A stretch of DNA of 64,000 nt from Staphylococcus equorum (GCF_029024965.1 NZ_CP118982.1:1860001-1924000); one strand, 5' to 3'; positions 1 through 9,988 are shown, counted from the stretch's first letter. Notes: generated from the sequence alone by a model not told the origin. A program made the numbers and translations.

Positions 1-749
1 GTTTTTTCTCTATATATTATTATTTAACTGGTAAAGAAGATAGCGTTCAATTCGATCCTTTCGATCCAGTGTTCGCACTTTGGTTTTTACTTACATTATT
101 CTTCTTTCATGTGATTTTAGTAATTGTTAAAGACTATAAACCTTATTTTGTCTTACCAATAGCAATCATTTTTTCATTATTTGCTGGTTATTCTGACAAT
201 ATTGATAATTATTTGAGTTTTTCAAGAACGATTATGTTCTTTCCGATATTTTATTTAGGTTATTTATTTACAAGTAAACATACTCAAATTTTACGAAATA
301 AAAAGTTCGTCCCTATTGCTTTTATAATTTTAGTGACTTTCTATATAATCTATACCATTCATCCAATCAATTCAGACTGGTTGTTAGGTGATTCGCCATA
401 TATGTCATTAGAAGGGAAACAAGATCTTTACAGTCCGTTCAAAAGATTACTCCTTTATTTTATTATTTTAGCAACAATGTTTTCTTTCTTGAATTTAATA
501 CCTGAAAAAGAAAAATTCTTTACTTATATAGGACGTAGAACAATGCATATCTATTTATTACATGGTCTTGTAATCGGAGTGGTTCGTGGTTTTGGTCTTC
601 ATCCGTTTAAAGATGAAATATCTGTTTTAACTTATATTTATCTTTTAAGTGCAACATGTTTCATTGTTTATATTTTATCGACACGTTTTGTATCAAAATG
701 GACAAACCCAGTTATTAATTTGCAGTCACCTTCTAAATTCAAAGGTTAA
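1..749 (+). CDS. acyltransferase family membrane protein, 3' part
   Basis: The reading frame is already open at the left edge of the window (frame beginning at base 3), so this is the C-terminal part of a longer gene; the first internal start-like codon is a GTG at 69 but the protein reads through it. The visible ~249 residues are very hydrophobic with about seven membrane segments and end in a short hydrophilic tail. The spacing of helices and the motif RRTMHIYLLHG near the C-terminus are typical of acyltransferase-3 / fucose 4-O-acetylase-like membrane enzymes that acetylate surface polysaccharides. The substrate cannot be told. It lies just upstream of the aminotransferase gene, as in S. 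aureus. Confidence 0.75.
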   Translation, partial: FFSIYYYLTGKEDSVQFDPFDPVFALWFLLTLFFFHVILVIVKDYKPYFVLPIAIIFSLFAGYSDNIDNYLSFSRTIMFFPIFYLGYLFTSKHTQILRNKKFVPIAFIILVTFYIIYTIHPINSDWLLGDSPYMSLEGKQDLYSPFKRLLLYFIILATMFSFLNLIPEKEKFFTYIGRRTMHIYLLHGLVIGVVRGFGLHPFKDEISVLTYIYLLSATCFIVYILSTRFVSKWTNPVINLQSPSKFKG

Positions 750-759
750 TAAAAGCTTT

Positions 760-846
760 TACCGAATTGTATTTATTTTAAATATGTTATGATAGAAATA
801 ATTTGATGATATCTATTAATCATACATATAAAAATACAATTCGGTA
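760..846. repeat. perfect 15-bp inverted repeat flanking the aminotransferase promoter
   Basis: TACCGAATTGTATTT at 760-774 is repeated in exact reverse complement (AAATACAATTCGGTA) at 832-846, 57 bases apart. A plausible promoter lies across it: TTGTAT at 767-772, 15 bases, TATGAT at 788-793. The left arm therefore overlaps the -35 region and the right arm falls in the 5' leader, 26 bases before the ATG. It could be paired operator sites or a long-loop RNA stem; the arms carry no poly-T tract typical of a terminator. Confidence 0.6.
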
Positions 847-872
847 TTTTTAATCTCGAGGTGAAATAATCA

Positions 873-2036
873 ATGAAACTTTCTTTAAACAATAATGCTA
901 AATATTTAAGTGCACCAAGCATACGTCAATTTTCAAGTCGTATTAAGAACATTGATAACTGTATCAATTTAACAATTGGCCAACCAGATTTTCCTATGCC
1001 AGATGTAGTTAAATCTGCATATATTAATGCGATAAATGAAAATCAAACAACCTATTCGCATAATAAAGGATTATTTGAAACAAGAAACGCTGTAAGTGAA
1101 TATTTTGAGCAACGCTATCATTTTAAGTATAGTACTGAAGAAATTATTATTACTAATGGCGCTAGTGAAGCATTAGATACAGCATTACGAAGTATTATTA
1201 ATCAAGGCGATGAAATTATTGTTCCTGGCCCTATTTATGCAGGATACATTCCTTTAATTAAAACACTGGGTGGCGTTCCAATTTTCATAGATACAACTCA
1301 GTCTCAGTATAAAATCACTCCTGAGGCCATAGAAGCTCATATTACGAACAATACAAAAGCAATATTACTAAACTATCCAACTAACCCTACTGGCGTCATA
1401 TTATCGTATGATGAGGTTCAAGCAATCACTGAGACCTTGAAAGATAAAGAGATATTCATAATTAGTGATGAAATTTATGCTGAAAACACATTTAGTGGAA
1501 AACATACTTCTTTTGCAGAATTTGATGCTATCCGCGATCAACTTTTACTCGTAGGTGGTTTAAGTAAATCACATTCTGCAACTGGTATCCGTATTGGATT
1601 TTTAATTGGACCTGAGTACTTAATTGAAAAGTTAACATTTATGCATGCTTATAATTGTATTTGTGCAAATGTACCAGCACAAATTGCTTGTATTGCTGCT
1701 TTAAATGAAGGCTTAGAAGCACCACAATATATGAATAAAGCTTATATTGAACGTCGTGATTTTTTAATTCAAAAATTAGAGTCTCTCGGATTTGAACTTG
1801 ATGCTAAGCCAGAAGGTGCTTTTTATATCTTCCCTAGCATCAAAAAATTTACTGATGACGATTTTGAATTTTGTATTAATGTACTTGAAAAAGCACATGT
1901 AGCAATGGTACCAGGTTCAGCTTTTACTGATTTAGGTAAAGGTCATGTACGTATATCCTATGCTTATGAACTTGACGCCTTAAAAGAAGGTATGAGAAGG
2001 CTTGAAGAATTTCTTAAGGAATACTATCAACAATAA
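873..2036 (+). CDS. patA: PLP-dependent aminotransferase, PatA/DapX-like
   Basis: Fold-type I aminotransferase of 387 residues. Visible PLP-site motifs are NPTNPTG-like NYPTNPTG around residue 171, SDEIYAE with Asp199 and Tyr202, and the Schiff-base lysine Lys232 in GGLSKSHSATG, followed by the phosphate-binding Arg in GIRIGF. The family includes B. subtilis PatA, an N-acetyl-LL-diaminopimelate aminotransferase of lysine biosynthesis; that specific substrate is inference here. The ATG at 873 is preceded by GAGGTGA at a good distance. The gene is monocistronic, bounded downstream by a strong hairpin shared with the converging MarR gene, and upstream by an unusual inverted repeat. Confidence 0.8.
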   Translation: MKLSLNNNAKYLSAPSIRQFSSRIKNIDNCINLTIGQPDFPMPDVVKSAYINAINENQTTYSHNKGLFETRNAVSEYFEQRYHFKYSTEEIIITNGASEALDTALRSIINQGDEIIVPGPIYAGYIPLIKTLGGVPIFIDTTQSQYKITPEAIEAHITNNTKAILLNYPTNPTGVILSYDEVQAITETLKDKEIFIISDEIYAENTFSGKHTSFAEFDAIRDQLLLVGGLSKSHSATGIRIGFLIGPEYLIEKLTFMHAYNCICANVPAQIACIAALNEGLEAPQYMNKAYIERRDFLIQKLESLGFELDAKPEGAFYIFPSIKKFTDDDFEFCINVLEKAHVAMVPGSAFTDLGKGHVRISYAYELDALKEGMRRLEEFLKEYYQQ

Positions 2037-2054
2037 CTTTTTATTATAGACACA

Positions 2055-2103
2055 AAAGCACCCGCTAAATGTTGAATTATCTTCAATGTTTAGCGGGTGC
2101 TTT
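2055..2103. terminator. bidirectional terminator between aminotransferase and MarR genes
   Basis: A perfect 15-bp stem (AAAGCACCCGCTAAA at 2055-2069 with TTTAGCGGGTGCTTT at 2089-2103) lies between two convergent genes, with A- and T-rich flanks on both sides. It can terminate both. Confidence 0.9.
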
Positions 2104-2107
2104 ATAT

Positions 2108-2560
2108 TTATAAATCTTCATTTTTCTTAAAAACATTTTTCTCAGCAAACGCTTTTAAAATTTGATAATAAGTAACTGACTCTTCAACTTCCATATCAAA
2201 TTGTTGAATAACATCTTCGGAGATTTTGCTGAATTCTTCTTTAAGTTTCAAACCTTTTTCTGTTAATCTCACTTTAACTCTACGTTCATCTTCTTCTGTT
2301 CTGATTCGATTAATTAGGTCTTTTTTTTCTAAACGTTTAATTATAGGGCTTATAGTACCAGAATCTAAATAGAGTTCATCACATAACGTTTTAATATAAA
2401 CATTTTTATCGTTTTCAATATAAAGTAATACAATATAGTTAGGAAAGCTTATATCATACTGTTTTAAGTAGCGATTAAAACGATTTACAACTTCTTTACT
2501 CGTAATATAAAATAAGTAGCACATTTCTTTTCGTATTTGGTCGTTAGCGTCTGATGCCAT
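2108..2560 (-). CDS. MarR-family regulator with a single N-terminal cysteine (MgrA/SarZ/OhrR-like)
   Basis: 150-residue winged-helix protein. The central DNA-binding region (ELYLDSGTISPIIKRLEKKDLI) and the wing with DERRVKVRLTEKG are classical MarR. Cys14 in KEMCYLFY sits where OhrR, SarZ and MgrA carry their redox-sensing cysteine, so regulation by oxidation is a reasonable inference; no second cysteine is present. GAGGGAG precedes the ATG. In S. aureus a MarR gene of this neighbourhood adjoins the ssp proteases; here it adjoins menB instead. Target genes are unknown, although the aminotransferase across the shared terminator is convergent rather than divergent and so is not an obvious target. 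Confidence 0.8.
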   Translation of the reverse strand: MASDANDQIRKEMCYLFYITSKEVVNRFNRYLKQYDISFPNYIVLLYIENDKNVYIKTLCDELYLDSGTISPIIKRLEKKDLINRIRTEEDERRVKVRLTEKGLKLKEEFSKISEDVIQQFDMEVEESVTYYQILKAFAEKNVFKKNEDL

Positions 2561-2863
2561 TGTTCTCCCTCATTTCTTTTCATTATAATATTAATATATT
2601 TTTAAATTATAGTCAAATATATTATAACTATTAAAAGAGTTTTTTAAACAACGTATTTCTAACTATAAATTGATACACTATCTTATTTTTATATAAAAAT
2701 AAAATCTATGTAATGATTCCAGTTATTCATCTTTTTTATTCTTTTACTATGGGCAAAATCACTGAATAAAGTCACAATAATGGATCGAAATCATATCTTA
2801 GATAATTCCGTATAAAGATACATAGTAAAGTCAAAGTTGTAATTGCGCAAAAGCGCAAAAAAA
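2561..2863. other. intergenic region without a gene
   Basis: AT-rich spacer between the MarR gene start and the repeat that ends the men operon. I see no supported ORF. TTGCGCAAAAGCGCAA at 2843-2858 is a small hairpin that belongs to the dispersed repeat next to it. In S. aureus the sspABC protease genes occupy the corresponding interval; nothing of them remains here. Confidence 0.6.
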
Positions 2864-2892
2864 TGTCGACAAAGTCTGATACTTTGTCGACA
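2864..2892 (-). terminator. terminator of the men operon, dispersed-repeat type
   Basis: TGTCGACAAAGT pairs with ACTTTGTCGACA around a 5-base loop. Read on the minus strand, the direction of menB, it is followed by seven T residues. It is a variant of the hairpin family at 43141, 50275 and 61037: both arms changed together (CCAAC/GTTGG to TCGAC/GTCGA), and the flanking GCGCTTTTGCGCAATTACAA resembles the flank at 50304. Confidence 0.75.
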
Positions 2893-2933
2893 GTATATGT
2901 TAACCTCTCAATAACGGTTAATATAATAATTCC

Positions 2934-3752
2934 TTACGGGAATTTAGGGAATTGGTCAAAATCAGGATCACGTTTTTCTTTAAACGCATCTCTACCTTCT
3001 TTTGCTTCATCCGTTGTATAGTAAAGTAATGTTGCATCTCCAGCCATTTGTTGAAGTCCAGCTAAGCCATCTGTATCTGCGTTCATAGCAGCTTTTAGGA
3101 ATCTTAAAGCAGTTGGTGAATGTTTCTTAATGTCTTCACACCATCTAACAGTTTCATCTTCTACTTCGTCTAGTGGTACTACTGTATTAACTAATCCCAT
3201 ATCTAGTGCTTCTTGTGCATTATATTGGCGACATAAATACCAAATTTCACGCGCTTTTTTATGCCCTACTATACGTGCTAAATAACCAGAACCGTAACCT
3301 GCATCAAATGACCCTACTTTCGGTCCAGTTTGGCCAAAGATAGCATTATCAGCAGCAATTGTTAAATCACATACAACATTTAATACATTACCGCCACCTA
3401 CTGCATAACCTCTTACCATTGCGATAACTGGTTTTGGAATTACACGAATAAGTCTTTGTAAATCTAATACGTTTAAACGAGGAACTTGATCTTCACCTAC
3501 ATAGCCACCGTGGCCACGTACTGACTGATCTCCACCAGAACAAAATGCTTTATCTCCCTCACCTGTTAAAATAATAACAGCAACACGTTGATCATCACGT
3601 GCTTTAGTAAATGCATCCATCATTTCTTGTACCGTGTTTGGTGTAAAAGCATTACGAACTTCAGGTCGATTAATTGTTACTTTAGCGATTCCATCGTAAT
3701 ATTCATACTTAATCTCTTTATATTCTTTAATTGTTTCCCACTGTCTAGTCAT
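2934..3752 (-). CDS. menB: 1,4-dihydroxy-2-naphthoyl-CoA synthase
   Basis: Crotonase-family enzyme of 272 residues that cyclises o-succinylbenzoyl-CoA to DHNA-CoA in menaquinone synthesis. Characteristic segments are the oxyanion-hole region FCSGGDQ (near 70), [20 protein letters not shown] and [21 protein letters not shown], which is diagnostic of MenB, and the C-terminal [25 protein letters not shown] tail with length exactly as in the family. It is the last gene of menF-menD-menH-menB; its start overlaps the menH end by 8 bases, indicating translational coupling. A repeat-type terminator follows. Confidence 0.97.
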   Translation of the reverse strand: MTRQWETIKEYKEIKYEYYDGIAKVTINRPEVRNAFTPNTVQEMMDAFTKARDDQRVAVIILTGEGDKAFCSGGDQSVRGHGGYVGEDQVPRLNVLDLQRLIRVIPKPVIAMVRGYAVGGGNVLNVVCDLTIAADNAIFGQTGPKVGSFDAGYGSGYLARIVGHKKAREIWYLCRQYNAQEALDMGLVNTVVPLDEVEDETVRWCEDIKKHSPTALRFLKAAMNADTDGLAGLQQMAGDATLLYYTTDEAKEGRDAFKEKRDPDFDQFPKFP

Positions 3753-4551
3753 TTTGCTCCTCCTTTTGAATAAAACCTAATACTATTCTATCAAATTCTG
3801 CCATTTCTTCCACATGAACAGTATGACCACTCTGTGCTATTTCAAAAAGTTCAGTCTTCGGTATAATTGAAACTATCTTTTGAGCAATTTCACAAAATTT
3901 ACCATCTAAATTTCCAACAATAATACATGTTGGGATTTGTATTTGATTCAATTCCGACCATAAATTAGGCATTTTTCCAGTACCATAATCTCTCAACGCT
4001 TTTGCTAATCTAGATGCGTCTTGACGCATTCTCATGTTACGAATACTTAATTTAGTGATCTTATCTAAGTCATGTTGTGTATAAAATAGTGGCAGTTTTT
4101 CCCAATCATTAACAAAAACTTCTAATCCTGCAATTTCTAATACTCGGGCACGTGCATAATCAACTTGTTGCCTTTCTATCTGTGCTGTTCTATCTTCAAT
4201 GCCTGGGGACGTACTTTCCAAGACAAGACCTGTCAATGTAGTGTTGCCATGAATTGCATGATACAACGCTATTCTACCACCCATTGAATAGCCATGTAAA
4301 AATAATTGATATGCACTAAACACTTCTAGCGTTTCATCTAACTGTTGGCTAATAAAAGGAAAGTCCCACTCTCGATGAAATGGAGATTCATCTGCACCAT
4401 GTCCAGGCAAGTCAATAGTTACGATATTTACGCTTTCTTTCAATATGTGAATATGGTTATCAAATGCCTGTTGATCACTAATAAAGCCGTGTAGCATCAC
4501 TAATAATTGATTAGTTGATTGATTCGCTCGATGAAATTTATAATGTAACAT
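3745..4551 (-). CDS. menH: SHCHC synthase, alpha/beta hydrolase
   Basis: Alpha/beta-hydrolase of 268 residues that converts SEPHCHC to SHCHC (2-succinyl-6-hydroxy-2,4-cyclohexadiene-1-carboxylate) in menaquinone synthesis. Visible are the HGF oxyanion motif, the nucleophile elbow GYSMGG and the catalytic His in SGHTVHVEE near the C-terminus. I chose the ATG at 4551 (MLHYKFHR) rather than the GTG at 4563, because GAGTGAT precedes it at a usable distance and the family starts there. It overlaps the end of menD by 14 bases and the start of menB by 8, in the four-gene men operon. Confidence 0.92.
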   Translation of the reverse strand: MLHYKFHRANQSTNQLLVMLHGFISDQQAFDNHIHILKESVNIVTIDLPGHGADESPFHREWDFPFISQQLDETLEVFSAYQLFLHGYSMGGRIALYHAIHGNTTLTGLVLESTSPGIEDRTAQIERQQVDYARARVLEIAGLEVFVNDWEKLPLFYTQHDLDKITKLSIRNMRMRQDASRLAKALRDYGTGKMPNLWSELNQIQIPTCIIVGNLDGKFCEIAQKIVSIIPKTELFEIAQSGHTVHVEEMAEFDRIVLGFIQKEEQND

Positions 4552-6220
4552 TGATAATATCACTCAACTTTTTATAGAGTTTAAGATGTTGTTGTAGGTT
4601 ATCTTCTCTATGCGTCATAATTTCATAAATATGTGCGCCAAATTTGGATAACTCAGTGTACTTAAATGCTTCAATAGATTCAAATCGTTTAAATGTAAAG
4701 TCGTAAAGTAGCGCAGTATGTTCAAAATCCAATCCAGTTGGTGTGCCAAATAACCTTTCGAAATATGCATCGGCTGAATCTTTCTGTGGTAAATAGGAAA
4801 AGATTCCTCCACCATCATTATTTAATAGCACAATATTCAAATTGATGTCATTTAATTTAGACATGAGCAAGCCATTCATATCATGATAAAAGGCTAAATC
4901 GCCAATTAATAATGTCACTTTCTTGTGTACCGCCATACCTAATGCTGTTGAAGTAACACCATCTATACCATTAGCGCCACGATTTGAAAAGACTGCTGCT
5001 TCACAGTCTATAAACAAATTATCTACATCTCGAATTGGCATACTATTACTCACAAATAATGCATCATCTGTTGTTAATTTGTCTAGTACATTTGCTACGT
5101 AGGCCGCTTCATCTGTCGCAGTTCTTACATAATCTTTAATTTCAACTTTGGCATGTTTCTCTAATGATTGCCATTTTTCTAACCATTGCTTACGTTCAAC
5201 TGTAGTTGTCTCAGATAATTGTCTAAAGAAATCATTTGCAGACATCTCGTAAGAAACATGAGGTGTTATTGGAAATGCATCTGGTCTATCGTTATTCTGC
5301 ACTAATATTTGAAATGCCTTCGTATCTTTTAACCATTGATTTATTTTTTTAGAAATAACTGGTTTACCTACTCTAATTATAAAGTCAACATCTACTTCTA
5401 ATCCGGCTCTAAATAATAAGTCATATGTCGTTATAACATTAGGATGGTGCTCACGACGTAATTGACTTAATGGGTCAGCAAGTATAGGCATATCATGTAT
5501 CGTCGCAAATGTGAGTATTTGATCTACATCTTGATGCTGCATATCACCAACGATAATAAGTCCTTTGCGTTTTTTAACAATTACATTTATTTCATTGAGA
5601 CTCGTCGTTTTTTGATAATGTGGCATAATCTTCGTATCTGAAGTTAACCATTCAACTTTTTCTAAATCAGGTGTCAGCGGCTCTCTAAATGGCAAATTCA
5701 GATGAATTGGACCTCGATGCGGGCCATATAAATACTGACTCGCTTTTTGTAATTGGAATTTAACTGTATTCGTCATAAAGTCTTGGTCATCATTACTATC
5801 AGCAATAGGGAAATCAAATTGATATTGTGTATAATTTGCAAACATATTTGTTTGATCTATTGCTTGTGGTGCCCCAATACCTCTGAGTTCATGTGGACGA
5901 TCACTTGTTAATACCACTAGTGGTAAATGACTCAAGCTACTTTCAGAAATGGCTGGTGTATAATTCGCGGCAGCACTACCAGATGTACAAAGAATAGCAA
6001 CTGGTCGCTCACTACCTTTCATTAACCCCATCGCAAAGAAAGCAGCACTACGTTCATCTGGATGAATCCAAGATTTCATTTTAGGATGTGCCTCAATTGC
6101 AATTGCCATTGGTGTTGAACGAGACCCTGGACTTATCACTATTTCTCTTATTCCGTATGCATATAATTCTGAAACAAAAGTAAATACCTGTTTTGTTAAT
6201 GCAGTTGTATGGTTATTCAT
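4538..6220 (-). CDS. menD: SEPHCHC synthase (thiamine-diphosphate enzyme)
   Basis: 560-residue ThDP-dependent enzyme joining isochorismate and 2-oxoglutarate. Near the N-terminus [13 protein letters not shown] is the MenD signature; the ThDP/Mg2+ site is the [13 protein letters not shown]...[12 protein letters not shown] block near residues 440-475. Length is typical. The start overlaps the end of menF by 8 bases and its end overlaps menH, so the four enzymes are translationally coupled in pathway order MenF, MenD, MenH. Confidence 0.96.
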   Translation of the reverse strand: MNNHTTALTKQVFTFVSELYAYGIREIVISPGSRSTPMAIAIEAHPKMKSWIHPDERSAAFFAMGLMKGSERPVAILCTSGSAAANYTPAISESSLSHLPLVVLTSDRPHELRGIGAPQAIDQTNMFANYTQYQFDFPIADSNDDQDFMTNTVKFQLQKASQYLYGPHRGPIHLNLPFREPLTPDLEKVEWLTSDTKIMPHYQKTTSLNEINVIVKKRKGLIIVGDMQHQDVDQILTFATIHDMPILADPLSQLRREHHPNVITTYDLLFRAGLEVDVDFIIRVGKPVISKKINQWLKDTKAFQILVQNNDRPDAFPITPHVSYEMSANDFFRQLSETTTVERKQWLEKWQSLEKHAKVEIKDYVRTATDEAAYVANVLDKLTTDDALFVSNSMPIRDVDNLFIDCEAAVFSNRGANGIDGVTSTALGMAVHKKVTLLIGDLAFYHDMNGLLMSKLNDINLNIVLLNNDGGGIFSYLPQKDSADAYFERLFGTPTGLDFEHTALLYDFTFKRFESIEAFKYTELSKFGAHIYEIMTHREDNLQQHLKLYKKLSDIINVTL

Positions 6221-7565
6221 ATTTCTCGACTCCTAAAGCTTTCATCATTGGGCTAAATTTAACAGCAGTCTCTTCTACTTCACTATCCGCATCAGAATCA
6301 CTTACAATCCCACAACCAGCAAATAATGTTGCCTGATTTTTCTTAATCAACATAGATCTAATTGCAACAATAAATTCACAATTATCATACATGTCAATAT
6401 AGCCAACTGGCGCGCCATAAAGCCCACGTGTTCCAAACTCATTTTGTTCAATATATTCAATTGCTTCCTCTTTAGGATAACCTCCAAGCGCCGGCGTCGG
6501 ATGAAGATTATCTAATAAACCAATATAAGATTTGCTAATCAATTGTCCTTTAATTTTCGTATATAAGTGATACAAATGATCATTTGTTAAAATTTGTGGT
6601 TTTTTATTGTATGTAATATCTTCAACATACAATTCAATATCATTCAATATACTGTCTACGACAAAACGATGTTCATTTAAGTTTTTTTCATCGTTTAAAA
6701 ATGCATTTATATTTTCATTATCTACATCATCTTGGTGGGTACGTTTAATCGTACCTGCAACTGCTTTGGTAGATAGTATTTCATCATTAATTTCCATTAA
6801 CTGTTCAGGTGTTTGTGAAAAGAATACACTGTCTTGTGATTCTAATACAAATAAGTAACTATTATGTTCACCTTGTGTTGCTTGGTTTAAGATATAAGGG
6901 ATGTTTATGTTTTTATCAAACATAATCAATCGTTTTCTTGCAAGCACAATTTTTTTATTTTCGTCTAATATATCTATTGTATCTTTAACTAAATCACGCC
7001 ACTCATCTTTATAAATATCCTCAATGCGCTTAATTTCACCTTTTTCAAAATTTGGGCTAACATTCTCTTGAGTTAACTTATCTATAATCGATAAAAATGA
7101 GTCAATTTCAAATTGATCTGCTTTTACAGTATAGGTAATATACGTGTTTCCTTCTTCCATAGTTACCAATACTTCAGGTAATATAAAATGATTAATACCA
7201 AATTCACGCCACTCATCTCCAGATTTATGTGTTGAAAATTGGAATCCACCACATATCTTTAAATGATGTCGTTCTGAATTTGGATGAATTAAATCAATAT
7301 CACTTTTATATTTTTCCCATTCTCGGAAAATAGATTGTTTACTTTCAAAGTCATTTTTAAATCTTTTAATAGCATGATAGCCAAAGAATGAAGTTTCGTT
7401 GTCATTTTTTTTAAAATAAAAACGGTCTCCTGCACTGTCTTCCGTAACATGGAATAATACAGTAGGATCTAATTCATAATTTAATTTTGCTTCTACAGAA
7501 ACCCAAGTATGATTACTTTCGTATACCGCTTCGACAATTTCACTTTCCTTGACGTCCAAAGTCAT
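6213..7565 (-). CDS. menF: isochorismate synthase
   Basis: 450-residue chorismate-binding enzyme; it makes isochorismate, the first committed step of menaquinone synthesis. The C-terminal half carries the family motifs: [43 protein letters not shown] and the final [19 protein letters not shown] segment with metal-binding acids. It is the first gene of the men operon. GAAGTG lies before the ATG, and the gene is divergent from menA with 189 bases between them, so this intergenic segment should hold both promoters. Confidence 0.94.
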   Translation of the reverse strand: MTLDVKESEIVEAVYESNHTWVSVEAKLNYELDPTVLFHVTEDSAGDRFYFKKNDNETSFFGYHAIKRFKNDFESKQSIFREWEKYKSDIDLIHPNSERHHLKICGGFQFSTHKSGDEWREFGINHFILPEVLVTMEEGNTYITYTVKADQFEIDSFLSIIDKLTQENVSPNFEKGEIKRIEDIYKDEWRDLVKDTIDILDENKKIVLARKRLIMFDKNINIPYILNQATQGEHNSYLFVLESQDSVFFSQTPEQLMEINDEILSTKAVAGTIKRTHQDDVDNENINAFLNDEKNLNEHRFVVDSILNDIELYVEDITYNKKPQILTNDHLYHLYTKIKGQLISKSYIGLLDNLHPTPALGGYPKEEAIEYIEQNEFGTRGLYGAPVGYIDMYDNCEFIVAIRSMLIKKNQATLFAGCGIVSDSDADSEVEETAVKFSPMMKALGVEKYE

Positions 7566-7754
7566 CTATTTCACTTCTTTCATTTATCAGTTTGCACTCA
7601 TTATAATATTGTACCACTTTTCACAATATGTGTATGGTATCTAGCCTATTTCATTTATATAATTTTCACGTTATTTGACCTTTACAAGTTCTTCCATTAA
7701 AATAAATTTGATAAAAAATATTTTAATATAAAAGAATTCGAGGTATAAAATTTT

Positions 7755-8693
7755 ATGGCATCTCAATATCAACAATATTCTACTGTCAGAAAATACTGGC
7801 ACTTAATGAGACCACATACTTTAACCGCTGCTGTGGTACCAGTACTTGTTGGTACTGCTACTGCAAAAATATTCCTACTTGGTAGTGAAGATCATCTAAG
7901 TCTTACTTTGCTTTTAGCCATGTTAATCGCTTGTTTATTAATTCAAGCTGCGACAAACATGTTTAATGAATACTATGATTTCAAAAAAGGGTTAGATGAC
8001 CACACTTCTGTAGGAATCGGTGGTGCAATCGTTCGCAATGGCATGAGTCCTAAGTTAGTCATGAATATAGCCATTGCATTTTATGTCATTGCTGCTTTAC
8101 TAGGATTATTTATAGCCATCAACAGTTCATTCTGGCTCATACCAATTGGACTCGTGTGTATGGCAATTGGTTATTTATACACGGGTGGACCATTCCCTAT
8201 TTCTTGGACTCCTTTTGGTGAAGTATTCTCTGGAATTTTCATGGGTATGATTATTATTTTAATTGCATTCTTCATTCAAACAGGTAATTTACAAAGTCTA
8301 GTTGTTTGGATCAGTCTTCCGATTGTTATAACAATCGGTTTAATCAATATGGCTAATAACATTCGTGACCGTGTTAAAGATAAAGAAAGTGGTCGTAAGA
8401 CATTACCTATTTTATTAGGTAAAAATAATTCAATACGCTTCTTAGCATTAATGTACATTGTCGCGTATGCATTAGTTATCTATATTACATTCTTCCAACC
8501 TGGTGGTTCAATTTTCTTTTTACTTGCATTACTGTCATTCCCGTTACCTATCAAGGCTGTACGTAGATTCAAAAAGAATGACACGCCAGCAACTATGATG
8601 CCAGCAATGGCTGCAACAGGAAAAACGAATACATTCTTCGGTCTACTGTATGCACTAGGTATTTATATTAGTGCTCTGCTCGGTGGTATTTAA
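7755..8693 (+). CDS. menA: 1,4-dihydroxy-2-naphthoate polyprenyltransferase
   Basis: Membrane UbiA-family prenyltransferase of 312 residues with about eight or nine helices; it attaches the polyprenyl tail to DHNA to give demethylmenaquinone. RPHTLTAAVVPVLVGTA at the N-terminus is a MenA signature; the first Asp-rich motif reads NMFNEYYDFKKGLDD (near 70-85) and the second NMANNIRDRVKDKESGRKT (near 200). CGAGGTAT precedes the ATG. It is divergent from the men operon and followed by its own terminator. Confidence 0.95.
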   Translation: MASQYQQYSTVRKYWHLMRPHTLTAAVVPVLVGTATAKIFLLGSEDHLSLTLLLAMLIACLLIQAATNMFNEYYDFKKGLDDHTSVGIGGAIVRNGMSPKLVMNIAIAFYVIAALLGLFIAINSSFWLIPIGLVCMAIGYLYTGGPFPISWTPFGEVFSGIFMGMIIILIAFFIQTGNLQSLVVWISLPIVITIGLINMANNIRDRVKDKESGRKTLPILLGKNNSIRFLALMYIVAYALVIYITFFQPGGSIFFLLALLSFPLPIKAVRRFKKNDTPATMMPAMAATGKTNTFFGLLYALGIYISALLGGI

Positions 8694-8750
8694 TATATTT
8701 CTCAATTAGCAAGTTTAACCCAGCAATCAAATAAAGTAAGTATTACTTTT

Positions 8751-8783
8751 TCGATCTTCATACTCATGAAGGTCGATTTTTTG
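8751..8783 (+). terminator. menA terminator
   Basis: TCGATCTTCAT (8751-8761) pairs with ATGAAGGTCGA (8766-8776), one G-T pair, 4-base loop, then a T-rich tract on the plus strand. Confidence 0.85.
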
Positions 8784-8804
8784 TTTTTTAACAGAGATAA
8801 AAAC

Positions 8805-9362
8805 TCAGTCTTTTATATGTATCATGTGGTAATGCATATGACCATATAAATCGAATTCACTTGTAGGTTGGAATCCTAATTTTTTATAAACATGTAACGC
8901 CCCATCATTGAGTAAATCACAATTTAAGCTCCATTTTTCATCTGGATACGTTTCTAATACATGTTTAATTAATTTAGTAGCGACACCCTGCCCTCTAAAT
9001 TCTGGGAATGTAGCAACTGTTTCGATATACCATTCATCATCATTAGCCTCTTTCATTGGCATCGGCGTCCCATAAGCTCTAATGTCTTCATCTAATTCCA
9101 TATCTAACCAAGCCTTTTCAAGCTCTAACTCTTTGTTACCAGGATATGCAATTAAGCAACCTGCAATGTTACCATCGACTTCGTATATCCAAGTGTTACT
9201 ATAATGACCTCTATATGGTACATCCACCATACTTTGTTCCATGATTTTTAGTAATCTTTCTTTATCGGTGTATTCCACTAAATCTATGTCTAATTGACTC
9301 CAGATGATATAACATAATTTTGCAATTTCATGCTTATCGGTAGGTTTAGCTTTTCTAATCAT
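8805..9362 (-). CDS. GNAT-family N-acetyltransferase
   Basis: 185-residue GCN5-related acetyltransferase. The acetyl-CoA loop is FRGQGVATKLIKHVL near residues 120-135, followed by the usual NDGALHVYKKLGF C-terminal motif. An AAGGAG site lies 7 bases before the ATG. Substrate is not predictable from sequence. It converges on menA and shares the intergenic terminator region. Confidence 0.85.
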   Translation of the reverse strand: MIRKAKPTDKHEIAKLCYIIWSQLDIDLVEYTDKERLLKIMEQSMVDVPYRGHYSNTWIYEVDGNIAGCLIAYPGNKELELEKAWLDMELDEDIRAYGTPMPMKEANDDEWYIETVATFPEFRGQGVATKLIKHVLETYPDEKWSLNCDLLNDGALHVYKKLGFQPTSEFDLYGHMHYHMIHIKD

Positions 9363-9536
9363 TTGTATTCTCCTTATTATGTTTATTTAACTATATTATA
9401 TATGAATTAAATAAAAAATTCGAAGTAATAATTGGTTTTTACGAGAAATCGTTTTTCATTAATTGTTTTCGATTGTTGAATCGCTTAATATAAGAGATAA
9501 TTAAGATAAGAACTTTAAAATGAAAGGACTAGACAT

Positions 9537-9749
9537 ATGAAAGTAAATAAAGTCATTTACGTTATACTTGCATTTTTACTCGGTTGGTGTGGCATTCATA
9601 AATTTTACTCAAATCAACTTTTACAAGGTATTATACATTTAGTGTTCTTTTGGACAGGCATTCCATACGTTATCGCTATCATTAGTGGCATCATTACGAT
9701 TTTCTTTAACAAATCAGACGAAAACGGTCTTATTTCTTTTGAAAAATAA
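9537..9749 (+). CDS. TM2-domain membrane protein
   Basis: 70-residue protein with two membrane helices joined by a short turn. VILAFLLGWCGIHKFYSNQ is the TM2-domain signature (LGxxGxHxFY), and a second helix of the form IPYVIAIISGIITIF follows. An AAAGGAC site precedes the ATG. Function of bacterial TM2 proteins is not established. It is followed at ~120 bases by a tiny peptide ORF in the same direction. Confidence 0.8.
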   Translation: MKVNKVIYVILAFLLGWCGIHKFYSNQLLQGIIHLVFFWTGIPYVIAIISGIITIFFNKSDENGLISFEK

Positions 9750-9868
9750 CCACTTTTTTATTAAAAGATAAAATATTTTCTATTTTCTCCAATATTTCAT
9801 CTGAAATTGGGTAAAGAAACTATATAGCAAATTATGGAAAGTTGAATTGTAACTTAGGAGGACTAATA

Positions 9869-9955
9869 ATGAAAAATATTATATCACGTGTTTTCAGATC
9901 TGTAGTAGTAGGCTTTATTATAAAAGGAATCAGAAATTTAATAAGTAAAAAATAG
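9869..9955 (+). CDS. 28-residue cationic amphipathic peptide (uncharacterised)
   Basis: A short ORF with an ideal ribosome binding site: AGGAGG at 9856-9861, seven bases before ATG at 9869, stop TAG at 9953. The peptide has seven Lys/Arg and no acidic residue. Hydrophobic residues fall at 4, 5, 8, 9, 12, 13, 16, 17, 21, 24 and 25, which gives one hydrophobic face on a helix. A strong intrinsic terminator follows 34 bases later, so the unit looks like a dedicated small transcript. It resembles phenol-soluble modulins or type I toxin peptides in size and form, but I do not recognise the sequence. It begins MKNIISRVFRSVV and ends in two lysines. Confidence 0.6.
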   Translation: MKNIISRVFRSVVVGFIIKGIRNLISKK

Positions 9956-9988
9956 ATTTCATATACATTGAAATTCACGAAAAAATTG

